Shown here: positions 35,263 to 47,500 of the stretch, piece after piece
How positions within the stretch are numbered: the first letter of the stretch is position 1
How the letters are laid out: each line of letters opens with the position of its first letter
From: Ophioderma brevispina
Lineage: Eukaryota; Echinodermata; Ophiuroidea; Amphilepidida; Ophiodermatidae
NCBI GenBank assembly: GCA_023653785.1
Contig: JAMKCH010011796.1
Location: 1 to 64,000 of the forward strand
Length of the DNA stretch: 64,000 bases
Reading direction: 5' to 3'
The notes under the pieces: generated by a model
Database searches by the model: none
Told to the model about the DNA's origin: nothing
The model's input: only the letters and a program-made list of their open reading frames with translations
Made by a program: the position numbers and the translations under genes

Positions 35263-37026
35263 TATTGACACGGCCCGGTCAAATTGTGAAACTAACTGGA
35301 ACATAACATTGTTCTCATAACTCGCCCAATTTTTGCACGACAGGAATGGGTGACCTCATTTTTTAAGTTAAATAATTATCTTCAATGGAAAACAATTTTA
35401 GTGAAATTTCCAACTCAAATTTTTGGTTACCCCTAATGCCAGTGTCCACAACGCAATCACTAACTACCTGTGTGATTCTACACGGCAAACATCCCCGTCA
35501 CCAGTGTACAGTTAGTCAGTGTGATCTTTGCAAATCACACCAAAAAAAAAAAGAAAAACCAGGGCAGGAGGGGTACATAATATTGAAACATGTTGAATGG
35601 ATAAACAAACATCAACTCAACCCACAGCTTACCTAAGCAACCATTGGATCCATAATTTCTCTAAACATCAAGGCTATTTCCGCATAAATATTATTCCCGG
35701 TTTGGTACGCGGTTAACTATTTCCATAACACTATCAGTATACAATTCCTACACAGGCTGTTAAAGGCAGACCCATACGATTTTTCCCGAACGATCCCTGT
35801 AGAATCCGCCGAAGACGAAATCGATCATCGTTTTCGCCGTCGGTAAAAAATATTGACACCGGCAGTACCTGCTTGCGATGCAGCTATTTTGTGTAGTCTA
35901 ATATTACCTTTTGGACGCTAAATGATGCGAATCGTTATTGCTCGAAAATCTACCTCTGGGAATGAGGCTACATAGGCCCTGTGTGTTTGGGGCGTCAAAC
36001 AGAAAATATATCTGTGCAGGGAGGCCCTGGTAGCTATGACCATCCTAAATTATTGGTTTGCCAGTAATACGAAATCCCCGACAAAACCGGCCCGTTATTA
36101 AAAAGGAACGTCATTAAGGGAAACGGGTGCATGAAGCGCTTCAGACGCCGAGTAAGGTACGCTTCATTGACCGGAATAAATCCTAACCTCGAAACCAGCC
36201 ATAGTGCGTCGGTCTTTATTCACCAGCTTTCAATAAAAAACGGTGTTTAAGTAATAACTGTCCCATAAAAGCGCAACAAGAGAATTTCAAAGCATCCGTA
36301 TTTTCTGTCACACTTGTAGTTGCTTTTTATAAAAACCAAAATCAAAAAGGAAGTTCCCACTAAAGAACCACCAAATAATTTCCAGAGTATTCAGTTTTTA
36401 AAGATAAAACATAGCAAAGGTCTACTCGATTGTTAGGAAAGAAGGTTTTGTGAAAGTAGCGAAAATTAGTGATCGTCGCGTGATGACTAACCGCTGAATG
36501 AGCACCAATATGAAACCACAAATGAGGTTTTTTAAAAAATAACATATCTGTGTTTGAATGACTTCTTCATTATGAGAATTGTAGGTTTATAATAAGGTGT
36601 GTCGCCACCGCTTTGTCACGACTTCTTGGCATTGTCGCCTCATGGAGTTCATGAGTCTCCTTCAAACAATTGGCATAGGCGCGATTACAGCGCTGGTCCA
36701 GAATGCTAAAAGAGGGGTCAGGCGGGTCATGCGTGATCAGGATGAGAGTTGTTTTGGTCGTTGTCTTCCCAATTAGGGTAGGCCTTATAAACCGGGAGCT
36801 AGCACACTATTGGTAACACATTCTCAGGACAAAGGTTTGAGGGATTAAATTTATTGACAGCTTGACAGGAACCCCTGAAACGTGATCTTAAGTGCCGCAC
36901 GTTTGGCTGCCTTCCGGAGAGGGGGCCGCCCCCCAAAGTGTGTCAGGGGTCAAATTGTAAATTGCTCCACTCATGTGAAAAGCAACTATGTTCTGTGTCT
37001 CACCATAGGGAGTCAGAAAAAGGTAT
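35263..37026 (+). repeat. Tandem duplication, unit B (about 1.76 kb)
   Basis: Second copy of the 33525-35262 unit, in direct orientation and immediately adjacent. Its right end merges with the fold-back at 36795-37715. Confidence 0.85.
36585..36785 (-). pseudogene. Tc1/mariner-like transposase C-terminal remnant (unit B)
   Basis: Duplicate of the piece at 34824-35010, with the same SMRRQCQEV core (plus strand 36628-36660) and further indels. It carries no additional domain. Confidence 0.5.
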
Positions 37027-37715
37027 AGTTTCCGCTAAAAGGTTTCCGAATTCTAGGCTAACACCAGCAACAACTCACTAAAAAAGGGTCAATGTCAGTT
37101 GTACAGGGATCACCTTTTCAAATGCTCCGCTTTGGCTAACCAACTGGGCAACTTATTGGTGGCGGCTCATAGGATAAAATTAAGGAATAGTTTTGCGTGT
37201 CTCACATGCGTGCTTAAGACGTAGGGGGTCAACAAGGTCAAAGCCCCATTGAATGCCTGGAGTTGAACTTCGGTGCCCCCTACATCGGAGGAAAACTAAG
37301 CATTTAGGACAGTCAAAACTATTCCTTATTTTAATCCTATGAACTCCACCAATAATTTTCACCCATTTTTTATCCTAATCGGAGCAGCAACTTTAAAATT
37401 GACCACTGTACAACTGAAATTGCCCCTTATTATGATTTTTGCTGTTTTTTGCCTATAACTCTGAAACTTTAGGTGTACATATTACCAACAACATACCTTT
37501 CTGAATCCTTATGGTTAGAACATAACATGGTTGCTTTTCAACTGCTTGGATCAATTTACAAATTGAACCATGTACAAAACTTTGTTTGGCCCCTCTCCTT
37601 AAGGCACAGATGCGGGACTTAAGAATCACATTTCGGGGTTCCGGTTCACGTCTGTCAAACTATTTAATCACTCAAATTTGGTACTTGAGATGGTTTACAA
37701 ATGTGTGCTTAGCTC
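36795..37715. repeat. Fold-back: two arms of about 400 bp around a loop of about 115 bp
   Basis: The left arm (36795-37195) runs GGGAGCTAGCACAC, GATTAAAT, GAACCCCTGAAACGTGAT, GGAGAGGGGGCC and AAATTAAGGAATAGTTTTG. The right arm (37314-37715) carries the reverse complement of the same landmarks in reverse order. The loop (37200-37310) is not symmetric. The outer part of the left arm is also present at 35030-35262 in unit A. Confidence 0.75.
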
Positions 37716-37839
37716 CAGGCGAATAATCCATGGATCAAGAGCGAGAAAGATGATTGCATAAGGACATTGGTACGCATATCGGCCAAGTAACTGTTTATGC
37801 GCATTAATATTGTTAATTATACCTTTCAATCTCTGGGTT

Positions 37840-39060
37840 TTGTTCATGCAAAGCTTGCACATTGATGAAAAGGAATAAAATGTCATCACCATTTCTTTCC
37901 TAAATCTCAGTTGACCGTAGCATTACATCAGCAGCATTGACTCGAGCAAACAATAGCACAATGTTGGTATCCAGTAAATCCGCTCGGTATGCAGAGGATA
38001 AAGCACTACAAACTTAATTTTCAAATGGGTAATAACAATGGCTTGTACTTTTCAGATAAAAAGGATTCAGGTGCTCATCAACAGAGTAAGATTGAGCTAT
38101 TTGTTATGACGCCAAAGCTCAGATACTCGTCCTCTTTCACGAATAAATTAATCTTAGGCTTCTACTAGTGTGCGTTCAATAAACGTCGACCATATATTTC
38201 TTTTTTTCGAACAAGGAAACAAAGATCGAAAAAAAAAATCATCGAAATAAAATAGTCGTTGGAAGCTGTGACCTAACATCTTGTGCAGAAACAAAAATTA
38301 ACTTACAGTAACTTGCAACGTAACCCCATTTCTTTTCACTTTACGTGTTGTTAGCATAGGTCTGCTAGACCACTTATTTCGTGGCCTTCTTTTGTTTTTC
38401 TAAAGACATGGTGGAAATTGAATAGAAATGAGGGTCCCGCAATAAGTTTGGATCTGGTTTGCACAAAAACGTTAGGGTCACAGCTTACCAAGAAACTATC
38501 GACCGGGAGTTTTGTTCACATAGTTCTTTTTCAATAACTGATGAAATATAAATTAACAGTCAAATTATTGAACTCACAGTAGAACCTCAAAGTTTATTTA
38601 TCGCGAACGGGGCCAGCTCAATCTAAACTGGATAGATGTTTCCATATAGAAGTCCCAAAGTATGAGAAAGAGTTGCCATTGGATTCGTCCTGCGCGACGC
38701 ACAACATATACAGGCATGACGAAGCAAAAGGCAATGCTTCATGTGCGTACTTGAGACTGATATTTGAAACGTCTACCCCAAAAAAGGGCGGGGATACAGT
38801 ATTAACCGCCTGACATCTATTTCAACTGCATGGACCGTAAAAAAGGCTCTGACAGTTCCAACTAAAACAAAAGGGGAATCTGAAGTCCTTTGTCGATGAT
38901 TTAAAGGTGGATTTATTGTCAATAATGCAATTATTGCTGAGTCACTGTAGCATAGTGATGTCCCGTGATCACTGATATCAGAAAAGAAATGAGATGGCCA
39001 TTTTATTCTTTTCATGAAAATGTGCACACCTATTATACCAATTGCATAACAATATGTATG
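37840..39060. mobile_element. Fold-back element, copy A
   Basis: The left arm (about 37857-37930: TTGCACATTGATGAAAAG, AATAAAATGTCATC, ATTTCTTTCC) is the inverted match of the right arm (about 38915-39012). The inner block at 38150-38330 recurs in copy B. No coding capacity. Confidence 0.55.
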
Positions 39061-39229
39061 GAATTACAATTTATTATTATTATAGTGGAAAAGGGGTTTA
39101 CTTCTGCGAAGTAGTGTAATAAAATGAACAGTTTTTCTTTGATCCCATGGCTAAGTATGGGGCAATGCCCTTCTGCGCTTCGATTCGTAATCCCCTATCA
39201 CGGGACGGAGAGCAAAACCAAGCGTAAAT

Positions 39230-40075
39230 CATAATAAATTATTAAAATCTTTATAATATCTGTTGCCCCAAAATAAAACTTGCACATTTTCTTGAAAAAT
39301 GAATAAAATGTCACTTCAATTTATTTCCCCAAGAGCAGTAACCAATAGATACGCTAGACGCAAGAGCTACAGATATTCAATACCGGCCCGAGGGCGGGGT
39401 ATGTAGTGTAGAAAAACACTTCAGATTCCTTTTCATCTGGGATTGAAGTACCATTGTTATATTGTCTCGCGTTGCAATCTCAGGTGTTACCACTTCTCCG
39501 ATTTAGAAGAAGTCTTTTTTTAATGACCTAAGCGCAAAATACTTATGCTCATTCGCAAATAAATAAATATTGAGCTTCTATAGGCGTGTCAATTCGAACT
39601 TTGTCCATGGTTTTTTCCCATTATTCGAAAAGAAGAAAGACAAAACAAACATCAGCCAGAATGTGCTGGGCAAGCTTTGACCTACAACTTGTGTGCCAGA
39701 ATTAAAAAATCCCCTAACTTATTGCTGACCTTCATTGTATTCAAATTTACGGCTTCAGAAGAAAAACGTAGGGTTTCAACGGAATAAATCATATTGTAAA
39801 CTGGTTAGTTATATTGTGAAAGAGGACGGGTATTTTGTTTACTCAACCCGAATCGTGAGGTGATAACACCTTGCCTATAAACAATGCTCAGATACCGGGC
39901 CCATTGTAATATCTTTGTTAATGGTTTGCTGAAGTCTATACATATCCATTGGTCACTGATATATGAAAGAGACATTGATGTGTGACAATTTATTCATTTC
40001 TAAGAAAAGTGCAAGTTTTATGGGGGCAACAGACGGTATGTCATGATAATAATTTATCATAACTTTACAACCGGG
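39230..40075. mobile_element. Fold-back element, copy B
   Basis: The left arm (TGTTGCCCCAAAATAAAAC, TTGCACATTTTCTTG, GAATAAAATGTCAC) pairs with the right arm (39985-40070: GTGACAATTTATTCATTTC, AAGTGCAAGTTTTATGG). The inner block at 39530-39720 is a direct relative of 38150-38330 in copy A. Confidence 0.6.
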
Positions 40076-40885
40076 TGTTTGTTTTTGTCTATCCCTCTGA
40101 AATGACTTACGGAAATTTGTTATGCAGGCTTGTTATTGGTATACGCCCCAAAAGTCTATACACCCATGCTCATTATTTCATGACCGAGTATGAATTAAAA
40201 AGGGAACGGGATATGACATGGGTGCAACCTGCGGGAAGATTTTAGTGGGTGATTCCATGTGTTATACGGTGAAAATGGGCATGAAGCACTCTTGCGAATT
40301 TTAAAAAGGACTTGTTTCTTAGATCTGAGTTCTGTTAGCAGTATTCATTATTTTTTTTTGTTTTATTCATATTCAATTAATTCAAAGGCAAAAATTAGAT
40401 GACCAGAAATTTACATATGCCAAAACTGAGCAGGCTTCAATGTGTAATAGGGTCGATAAGACACAGTGAAAAAGAAAACATCGTGATAGGACCTCAATGG
40501 GACCAACTCTATAAGAGATTATAAGGTATTACTTAATAAGCCTAACTAATTATAAATAGGGACCTCATGCTCGGTTCCAGGTGAAAAACGTAAGGTGTGG
40601 CATTTGAAAGGGTGTAAAAAGCAAAACGCTAGATCGAATGATAAAAATAATTGAGGGAAATGAGAACACGATGACCGATGTGACTAAAGAGAGAATCTTT
40701 AAAACCAAAAACCGTACAATGAATAGCAAAAGGGAGAAAACTAACATCAAAACACGATACACAGATTCAAACAGAAAGAGTGGAAGAGAGAAGAGAGAAA
40801 AATTTGTTCCAACACCAATATGTCCGACGACCGAGCCTGGGTATAGGAAGAGTAGGCGACAGCGATGAAAGAAGAGAGCAAGAGA
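40076..40885. other. No recognisable gene
   Basis: Anonymous sequence running into a purine-rich tract. The 188-codon minus frame at 40565-41131 is largely the translation of that tract and is rejected. Confidence 0.4.
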
Positions 40886-41010
40886 ACTTGAACAAAGATA
40901 GAGAAAGAGATGGGGAGGTGTGTGTGAGAGAGAGAGAGAGGAGAGAGGAGAGAGGAGGAGAGGAGCGCGGAGAGAGATGGAGGAGAGAGAGAAGAGGGAT
41001 AGGGGTGGAA
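40886..41010 (+). repeat. GA microsatellite
   Basis: GAGAGA and GAGGAG runs, purine-rich on the plus strand. Confidence 0.75.
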
Positions 41011-41339
41011 AAGGAAGAAGTAAGAAGAGGGTTATGCAGAAAAAGGATCGGTGGAGGATAATTAAGATAAACTTATAAGTGCCCAATGTAAAACTGCTTG
41101 AAAAGTGTGTAAGAGCTGTAAGTTTATGCACTAATCACATTGACAGAAAAATAAGCATCTGAAAAAAGACTAGTGGAAAACTAAGCATAACATAGTACTG
41201 GATGGGAAAAAAGTAAAGTGTATGAATTAATTACTTTAAATCACAAGGCATGCAGAATTCGTCATGTAATGTTACATTACCAAAAAGGACGTTGGCAACG
41301 TTCAAAAGCCGCCAAGTTTTAAAAAAAAGGAGTAATAAT

Positions 41340-44300
41340 AATATAATAAATAGTTATTTTGAAATTACTGAAAAAAATACAGAAACATAAATATGATAAT
41401 ATTAATACTTACAAATTGACAAAGCAAAGAAGTACTTCTGGATAAGCGAATGGGTTGTATAAAAGCCCGATCACAAAGGTGCTTCGACCAAAGAGAAAAA
41501 AGTACTGCACAAACGCAAGATTGATTAATAGGAAACCAAAAAGAATAGGCAAGCAAAGGTCTGCCCCAATGAAAACAAAAATCAGTCAATGATAAACTGA
41601 TTGGAAGAGCAAAAAATTGACCCTGTCATATAAAAGCTGGTTCAAACTGGACATAAAAATTTACAAAAACATACATTTTAACATATTTATAAGTAAACTT
41701 ATAAAGTGTGATTTACAGCCTGCTTAAAGTTATAAAGACTATTGACAGCAAGCAAATCAGTTGTGGGTATCTTCAAAGACTGGAAAGGGAAATTAACCAT
41801 AGAATTGCAAGAAAGAGGAAGTCCTTGCAGCTGGTGCAAAAGCCTAGTACTACTGAAACAGCTATGTTGAATCAAAGAATTAAAAAGACAGTCGGGGTCA
41901 AATCATGTAAATCTTAAAACCCCGAACAAGCCTTGGATTTTGAAAGCATCTTCGCGCCTCACGGACTAGGGATTTTAAATCAAGAAGTTGCTCAAGTAAG
42001 GTGGACGAGCATCCGCATGGTGATGCTTATAGCATAAAGTCATTGTTATTTTCTGTTGCACTTTCTCTAACCTATATCCAAATGATTCCTTTGATGAGGG
42101 TGCCAAAACATGAACAGTAAATAATAGGGGCAAGTGAGCGCTTGTAGAGGTTCCTCAGTGCATTAGAAGACATAGTTTTGTGCATCTGATGCTAAGCCAG
42201 ACGTTTGACACCTTACTTGAAATTGAGGCTATATGAGAGTCCAAAGAAAAGATCCCTACTGAAAGTAACACCAAGTAATTTGAAATGTTAACTTCAGCAA
42301 GTATACTCTTTTTCACCATAATGTAAAGATTCCCATAATCCGGGAGGATTAGTCTGTCATGTGCAGAACGGAAAAAAAGCACTGAGAAAGATTGAGAGGC
42401 AACTTATTAAGAATAGTCCATTTTTTAAAAATGCTTGTGCATATTCATTTGAAGAACCTTGATCACTTTCACTCCCAATCGGCCGAAGTATTGTGTGATC
42501 ATCTGCAAACCCTGAAAGAGATGAGCAGCACAGAAACCAAACTCAGTAAATCCTTGACAAACAATACGAGAAAGGAAATCGGCCCAAGAAACCAGAGCCC
42601 TGAGGAATACCCGAGGTTACAGAACACACTCTGAAACTGCACCCTTGAACACAACCGCTGCTGCTCCGCCTGAAGAGAAAGTTTGAATCCACTGAAGAAG
42701 AAACCTCGGGATGACCAATGAATGAAGTTTTGAGAGTAAAATGTTGTGGTATACTTGTCAAATGCAGAGCTGAAATCCAAGAAAATACCATCTACACGAT
42801 TACATTTACGATCATCAAGAGATTTGATAAGACGATGAAAGACTTAACCAACATTTGCCTCGCAACTTTCTCCCAGTGCGAAAGCCAAAATGGTTATCTG
42901 ACAAAATATTAGTTCATTTACATATTTGAATATCGAACAGAAATCACTTCTCCATAAACCTTGCACAAAATATAGTCAGTGATGCCAGAAGGTAATACCT
43001 ACATCTTCATTTCGCTTATCACCACCTTTATAAACAGTAACATTAGCTTATTTCCAGCTTGGAACTTCAACCTTCTGAATAAGAAACTAAACAAATCACA
43101 CAAACAGGAGCAAGGCTCTTAACATGATTTCAAGAAATTGGAAGAATTAATCATGTCCGGGAGATTTGGAAGCATCAAATTTTTCAGCGGTTCTAGAACT
43201 TCATCCACTGTAAACAGATCAAAACAAGAGGAGGTCTGCACATGAGAAGTAGCTGGTCAGGTAAAGAGTTACGATCAAGGAGGATTGTACATACCATCAA
43301 ATTTACTAGACAAAATGCTTGTTTTAAAAGCAGCAGCAATGTCAGCAGGATTACTAGTAGCGGTGTCATTATGGGTAAAAGGGTGTTTTCAGAGCATTTC
43401 CTTTTAGATGCGACATATAGACCAAAACTTCGTAGGATTACACTTGGCATGTGCAGAAATATCATAAGTATAGTCCCTGTGATCTTCAATAATTAATGGC
43501 CTAACCTTATTACTAAAGTATTTAAATTGTTGCCATGCACATTCAGAATTACCTTTCTTAGCTCTCTTATAAATTAACTTCTTTTTAGTACGAGTTTCTG
43601 ATATTCCTTATTCATCCAGGCAAGGACTGACTTGGAACATTTTTCCTAGGGACAGAGTGATAATACTGTCCTTATTAACATGCTCAACATTATCCCAACC
43701 GGAATCAAATCTCGTTATCAAAAACATGCTGCCCAAAAACCATTAACAAGATATTGCTTCATTTTGTCAAGTCTGGACTATTCAGACAGTACACAGACTT
43801 AGTGATGGGCTAACTAAGATGATTGTATTCAAAGGGAGGTGAAACAGCGGCTGAATGATCACAACATGCAGGATTATAATGTTGAATTACAAGAAAGTGA
43901 CAAAAGAGAAGGATCAGAAACAAACCCAATCAAGTGGTCCAATACCATTAAGAGTTCCTTTATAAGTAGGCTCTTCAAAAACCTGAAGTGCCGCCATTTG
44001 CATACATGGTATCAAGAAGACTTGGAAGAGCCTCTTTTGTAACATGCATTTAATTAAACCAATCAATGGGAATGTTAAATCACCAACAGAGAACAAAAAT
44101 CATAAAGTATTAGATGCTTGTATTTTACTAGAATTATTCATCAAAATCTCCACACGATTTTGTGCTGTGAAGGTGGCTATAATAAACACCAAACCACGCA
44201 TTTACCCTGAGTTGTATTAAACTAAGTCCATACAATTGCAAGATCATTAGATAAAAAACTCAGGACGGCAAAAACAGGATATAAGATTAGACAATACCTA

Positions 44301-44498
44301 AAGCACCCCCCCCGCCATGTGATTTCTATCATTGCGACAAAACATGGTATCAGATGGAAAAACCTTCACGCATTCGAAAAGAATTCCATCAAGCCAGATT
44401 CAGTATGCAATTTATATCAGGTTATAGATTACAGCGAGCATTGACAATCAAAAGCTTATTTAATGCTGCGAGCATGAAGTATACACACTTGGACAGGT
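41340..44498 (-). mobile_element. APE-type LINE (CR1/L2/Jockey group), nearly complete ORF2
   Basis: Read on the minus strand, the order is endonuclease (about 44480-43950: LLIVNAR, then TETWLDG, then RNDRNHMAGG), a basic linker (about 43640-43400: KKKLIYKRAKKGN, FWSYVASKRK), reverse transcriptase (about 43200-42300: a DFSSAFDK motif, a GIPQGS motif near 42600 and FADD at about 42500) and a C-terminal LINE domain (about 42260-41700: SHIASISSKVSKRLA, then a final FKQAV-type helix before the stop). The remaining 350 bases to about 41340 act as 3' UTR and end in a TTATTATATTATTATTA tail. Many frameshifts and stops break the ORF, though FADD is intact. The start at 44498 coincides with the edge of the tandem unit, so the element is 5'-truncated or the unit was rearranged there. 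The clade is uncertain. Confidence 0.8.
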
Positions 44499-44500
44499 GC

Positions 44501-47500
44501 CGATTGCCACTATTTGTGTCTTTGGCTTGACGAGAATCACAAGAAGAAATCGATTCAGTACGAGCATATAAAGTTTAATAAATGTAAGAGCAGCACCAAG
44601 TAGACTCAACCCATTATTTCTCCCGTTGCGCCTCACCTTCGGCGCCCCACTCCACCCCCTTTCTCAAATCGCTCCCCCCTTACTTTCCGGCCTCCCCTGT
44701 TTTCCTCCTTCTCACTTTCCCAAGTCCTCCCAGCTTCTTCCTACACTCTCCCAACTATCTCTTCTCTCCATCCCTAGCGACCTCTGTCCCCAGCTCTCGC
44801 CTCCCCTCAAACTCCTAACCCCCCCTTGTCCCCCGCACAACTCCTCCCGCCTTCTCCTTGCGTGACGTAGTGCCCCATTGGGAAAACTTGGTACCATGTC
44901 TTTATTCAAAATTCTTTTTTAGAGCATTCATGGTAATCAGTAAAGCAACCATCATTCATAGACCAATTGTGATTTAAATAATTTCAACTGCATTGTTATG
45001 ATTAAGGTTAGATTGGCAGTTGAGGTTTGGACTTAGATTACTAGTTCTTGGTACAAAGCCGTCTTGTGCGACGTGAATATTTTCAAGTTGACATTACTTA
45101 GTTTTTTTCTGCTGATTTATTGTTATTGGTTTAATTAAACGATTCGGGACCGTCGTCGGAACTATGTATTAATCTACGGACTTAACGTCCAAATATCGGT
45201 GTAGAACGTGTGGCGCAATTATTGGTTCGACCGTCGAAAATGTGTTCCGACAGTCGATGTTCTGAGAGGTACTGTGGTTCTGGTTCTGTGGTAAGCGGTC
45301 ATGTATGTATCTGGGTAGGTTTTTGTACCCGTCTTTCTGTGAGATACTATGTTTAGGAAGAACTATAAACACCATAGGAAGGTTCCAGCGCTGATCTGAG
45401 TTTTATCGCAATTACCCACATGAAGAGGAAAACTCTTGAAACTTCAATTATATTACATTCAGCACCTCTAGCTTTAAAAACTATCTATTTAGCTCTATGG
45501 AGGTTGATGGTGGGGAAACGGGCATGCATTTTCTTTTGATTGCAGAGAAATGGGACCAAGTTCCAATGAGGCAGACGCACTAACTTGAGTAGAATGGTGC
45601 TTCTTTACATTGATTAACTTTATATGGCTCGTACGCTTTTAAAATGTGGCTTTTTACGTTGCCAACGTTGTTTTGGTAGATTTCCTTATTTGTTTGAACA
45701 TCGAATAGCTAGCAATTGCAGTGTTCAGTTTGCAAGAAATCCTGTTTACTATGAACAGTTACTTTAGTTGAATGTGTGTGTGTGATTATTCATATAACGT
45801 GATGTTGTGTTTAAGGTAAAGCAAAGTGTTTTGGAAGTATTGACAGTTCTAATTACAGGTTTGAAGTTCGTTTGGTTCTCGTGGAAATTCAGGTAATCGA
45901 TTTGGTTGTCTATATGCTTTAACATAGATAATAAAATATGACGACGTGTGTGACAGGACACTGCTATTAATATTTTCTGTATTGTTATTATTAAATCATG
46001 TTAATTTAACCATATAACTTAAGAGTGAGGAGACTGGAAAATTAAAACTGACAATGGGTTGTGCCAATGAGCATGACTTCTCGATTGACTAGTTCTAAAA
46101 AGGACTAGGATGAGAACTAATGAGATGAACTGTCAGAATATGTTCGATAGTCTGAGAAACAAAATGAGGCCCGTTCTTATCATCGTCATTTCTAAGAAGG
46201 GACAGAGGGTTCTTTGTTTACCTATAGAACCAAGGATTGCCACACCTGTTGATGAAACATAGACTTTGTGTAAATGTATGTCAACACTTCGAGAACAGGT
46301 GTGGAAGATAGCGGACTTCCTTAAACATGTTTCAGCGAACTGGAACAGATTGTGAATTTCGACTTGTCTTCGCTTGTTTGGTTGGATCCATTGGGAAATT
46401 TCGGTGGACAAATTCTGTTGCAAGTATTCTCTTGCCAGCATGCCAAGAGATTTAGCGAGTGAGTGGGACCTCTTCAAAAGAAGGTGGAGAACTTTGCATT
46501 AACATTGAAAATGTTCTGTTATTTATATAATTCTAGTAAAGTTGCTAGAATGTCAGAGCTGCTCAAAATTTGGTGACCTTTGAAAAAAACAAAGGTTAAC
46601 ATTAAAATTCCAACAGATTTTTCTGTACAGTGGCGTTCACATTTACGACACTGAGTATCTGTATGGACTATTAAGCTGACAGGTTAATTTTCCAGTATTT
46701 ATCCAGTCTCGAGTTTGCAAATTAACGGCGTCTAGACCAAAGGACTTTTGCGATTTCGCGAAAACTAGTTTGAACTTTGTACCCGCAAGTAATTGTGTCG
46801 CCAAGAATATGTGGACCTGATTCTACACGAGGATGGTGCGCACCCAACAGTGAACTTTGAACTCTAGTTTAATGATTATGTGCATGTGATTTTTAAGGTA
46901 GAGTAAAAAAATAATTATCCAATTTTGTGCATTGTTAATTGTGTCTATTATGTGATTTAATTTATGTATTAAAATCATTACTTTGAATTTACATCTTGGT
47001 CAAGTCAATCTTCTTAAAAAATAGTCATTGTGGAATTGTGTTTATGAACCCGGGGAGTAATTTCTGATCTTGAGTACGTCTCGTAACAAGATTAAAAAAG
47101 ACAAATTCAAAATTTGAGATTTTGTATACATTTATAGAATTTGAACATAAAACTTTTAGTGCTTTTTTACGTTTTGAAAAGATTTCTAACTCGTCGTTTT
47201 CCGTTTCTTAAAGCATATCTTGCTCATGAAAGTGTCATATATACTTATTAAGGTTGAAATACATTGCTTCTTTTGTTATTATGAGTAGTTAAGCGATTGT
47301 TAAGATACTCCCACCTAGTGATTTTAACTCGTCAAAACACGCGTCAAACAAGGGAAGTTTGTTTTGTTATATACTCACGGGCGTGTGTCGCTTGTATCAG
47401 GGTGTTCTAATGATTTTGTGTGTTTTTTTCTTGGTTTTCGGTTGTTTTTTTTAAAACTTGGTTGACACACTACATTGTGTCGTAATAATATTATAAATAG

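Noticed and set aside
40565..41131. The longest of the non-transposon frames (188 codons, minus)
   Set aside because: Its hydrophobic, Ser/Leu-rich look comes from the complementary GA microsatellite at 40886-41010. It is not a membrane protein gene.
46133..46477. Minus frame partly conserved in the second tandem unit (50133-50333)
   Set aside because: Conservation between duplicate copies does not show coding. The frame breaks differently in each copy and no family is recognised.
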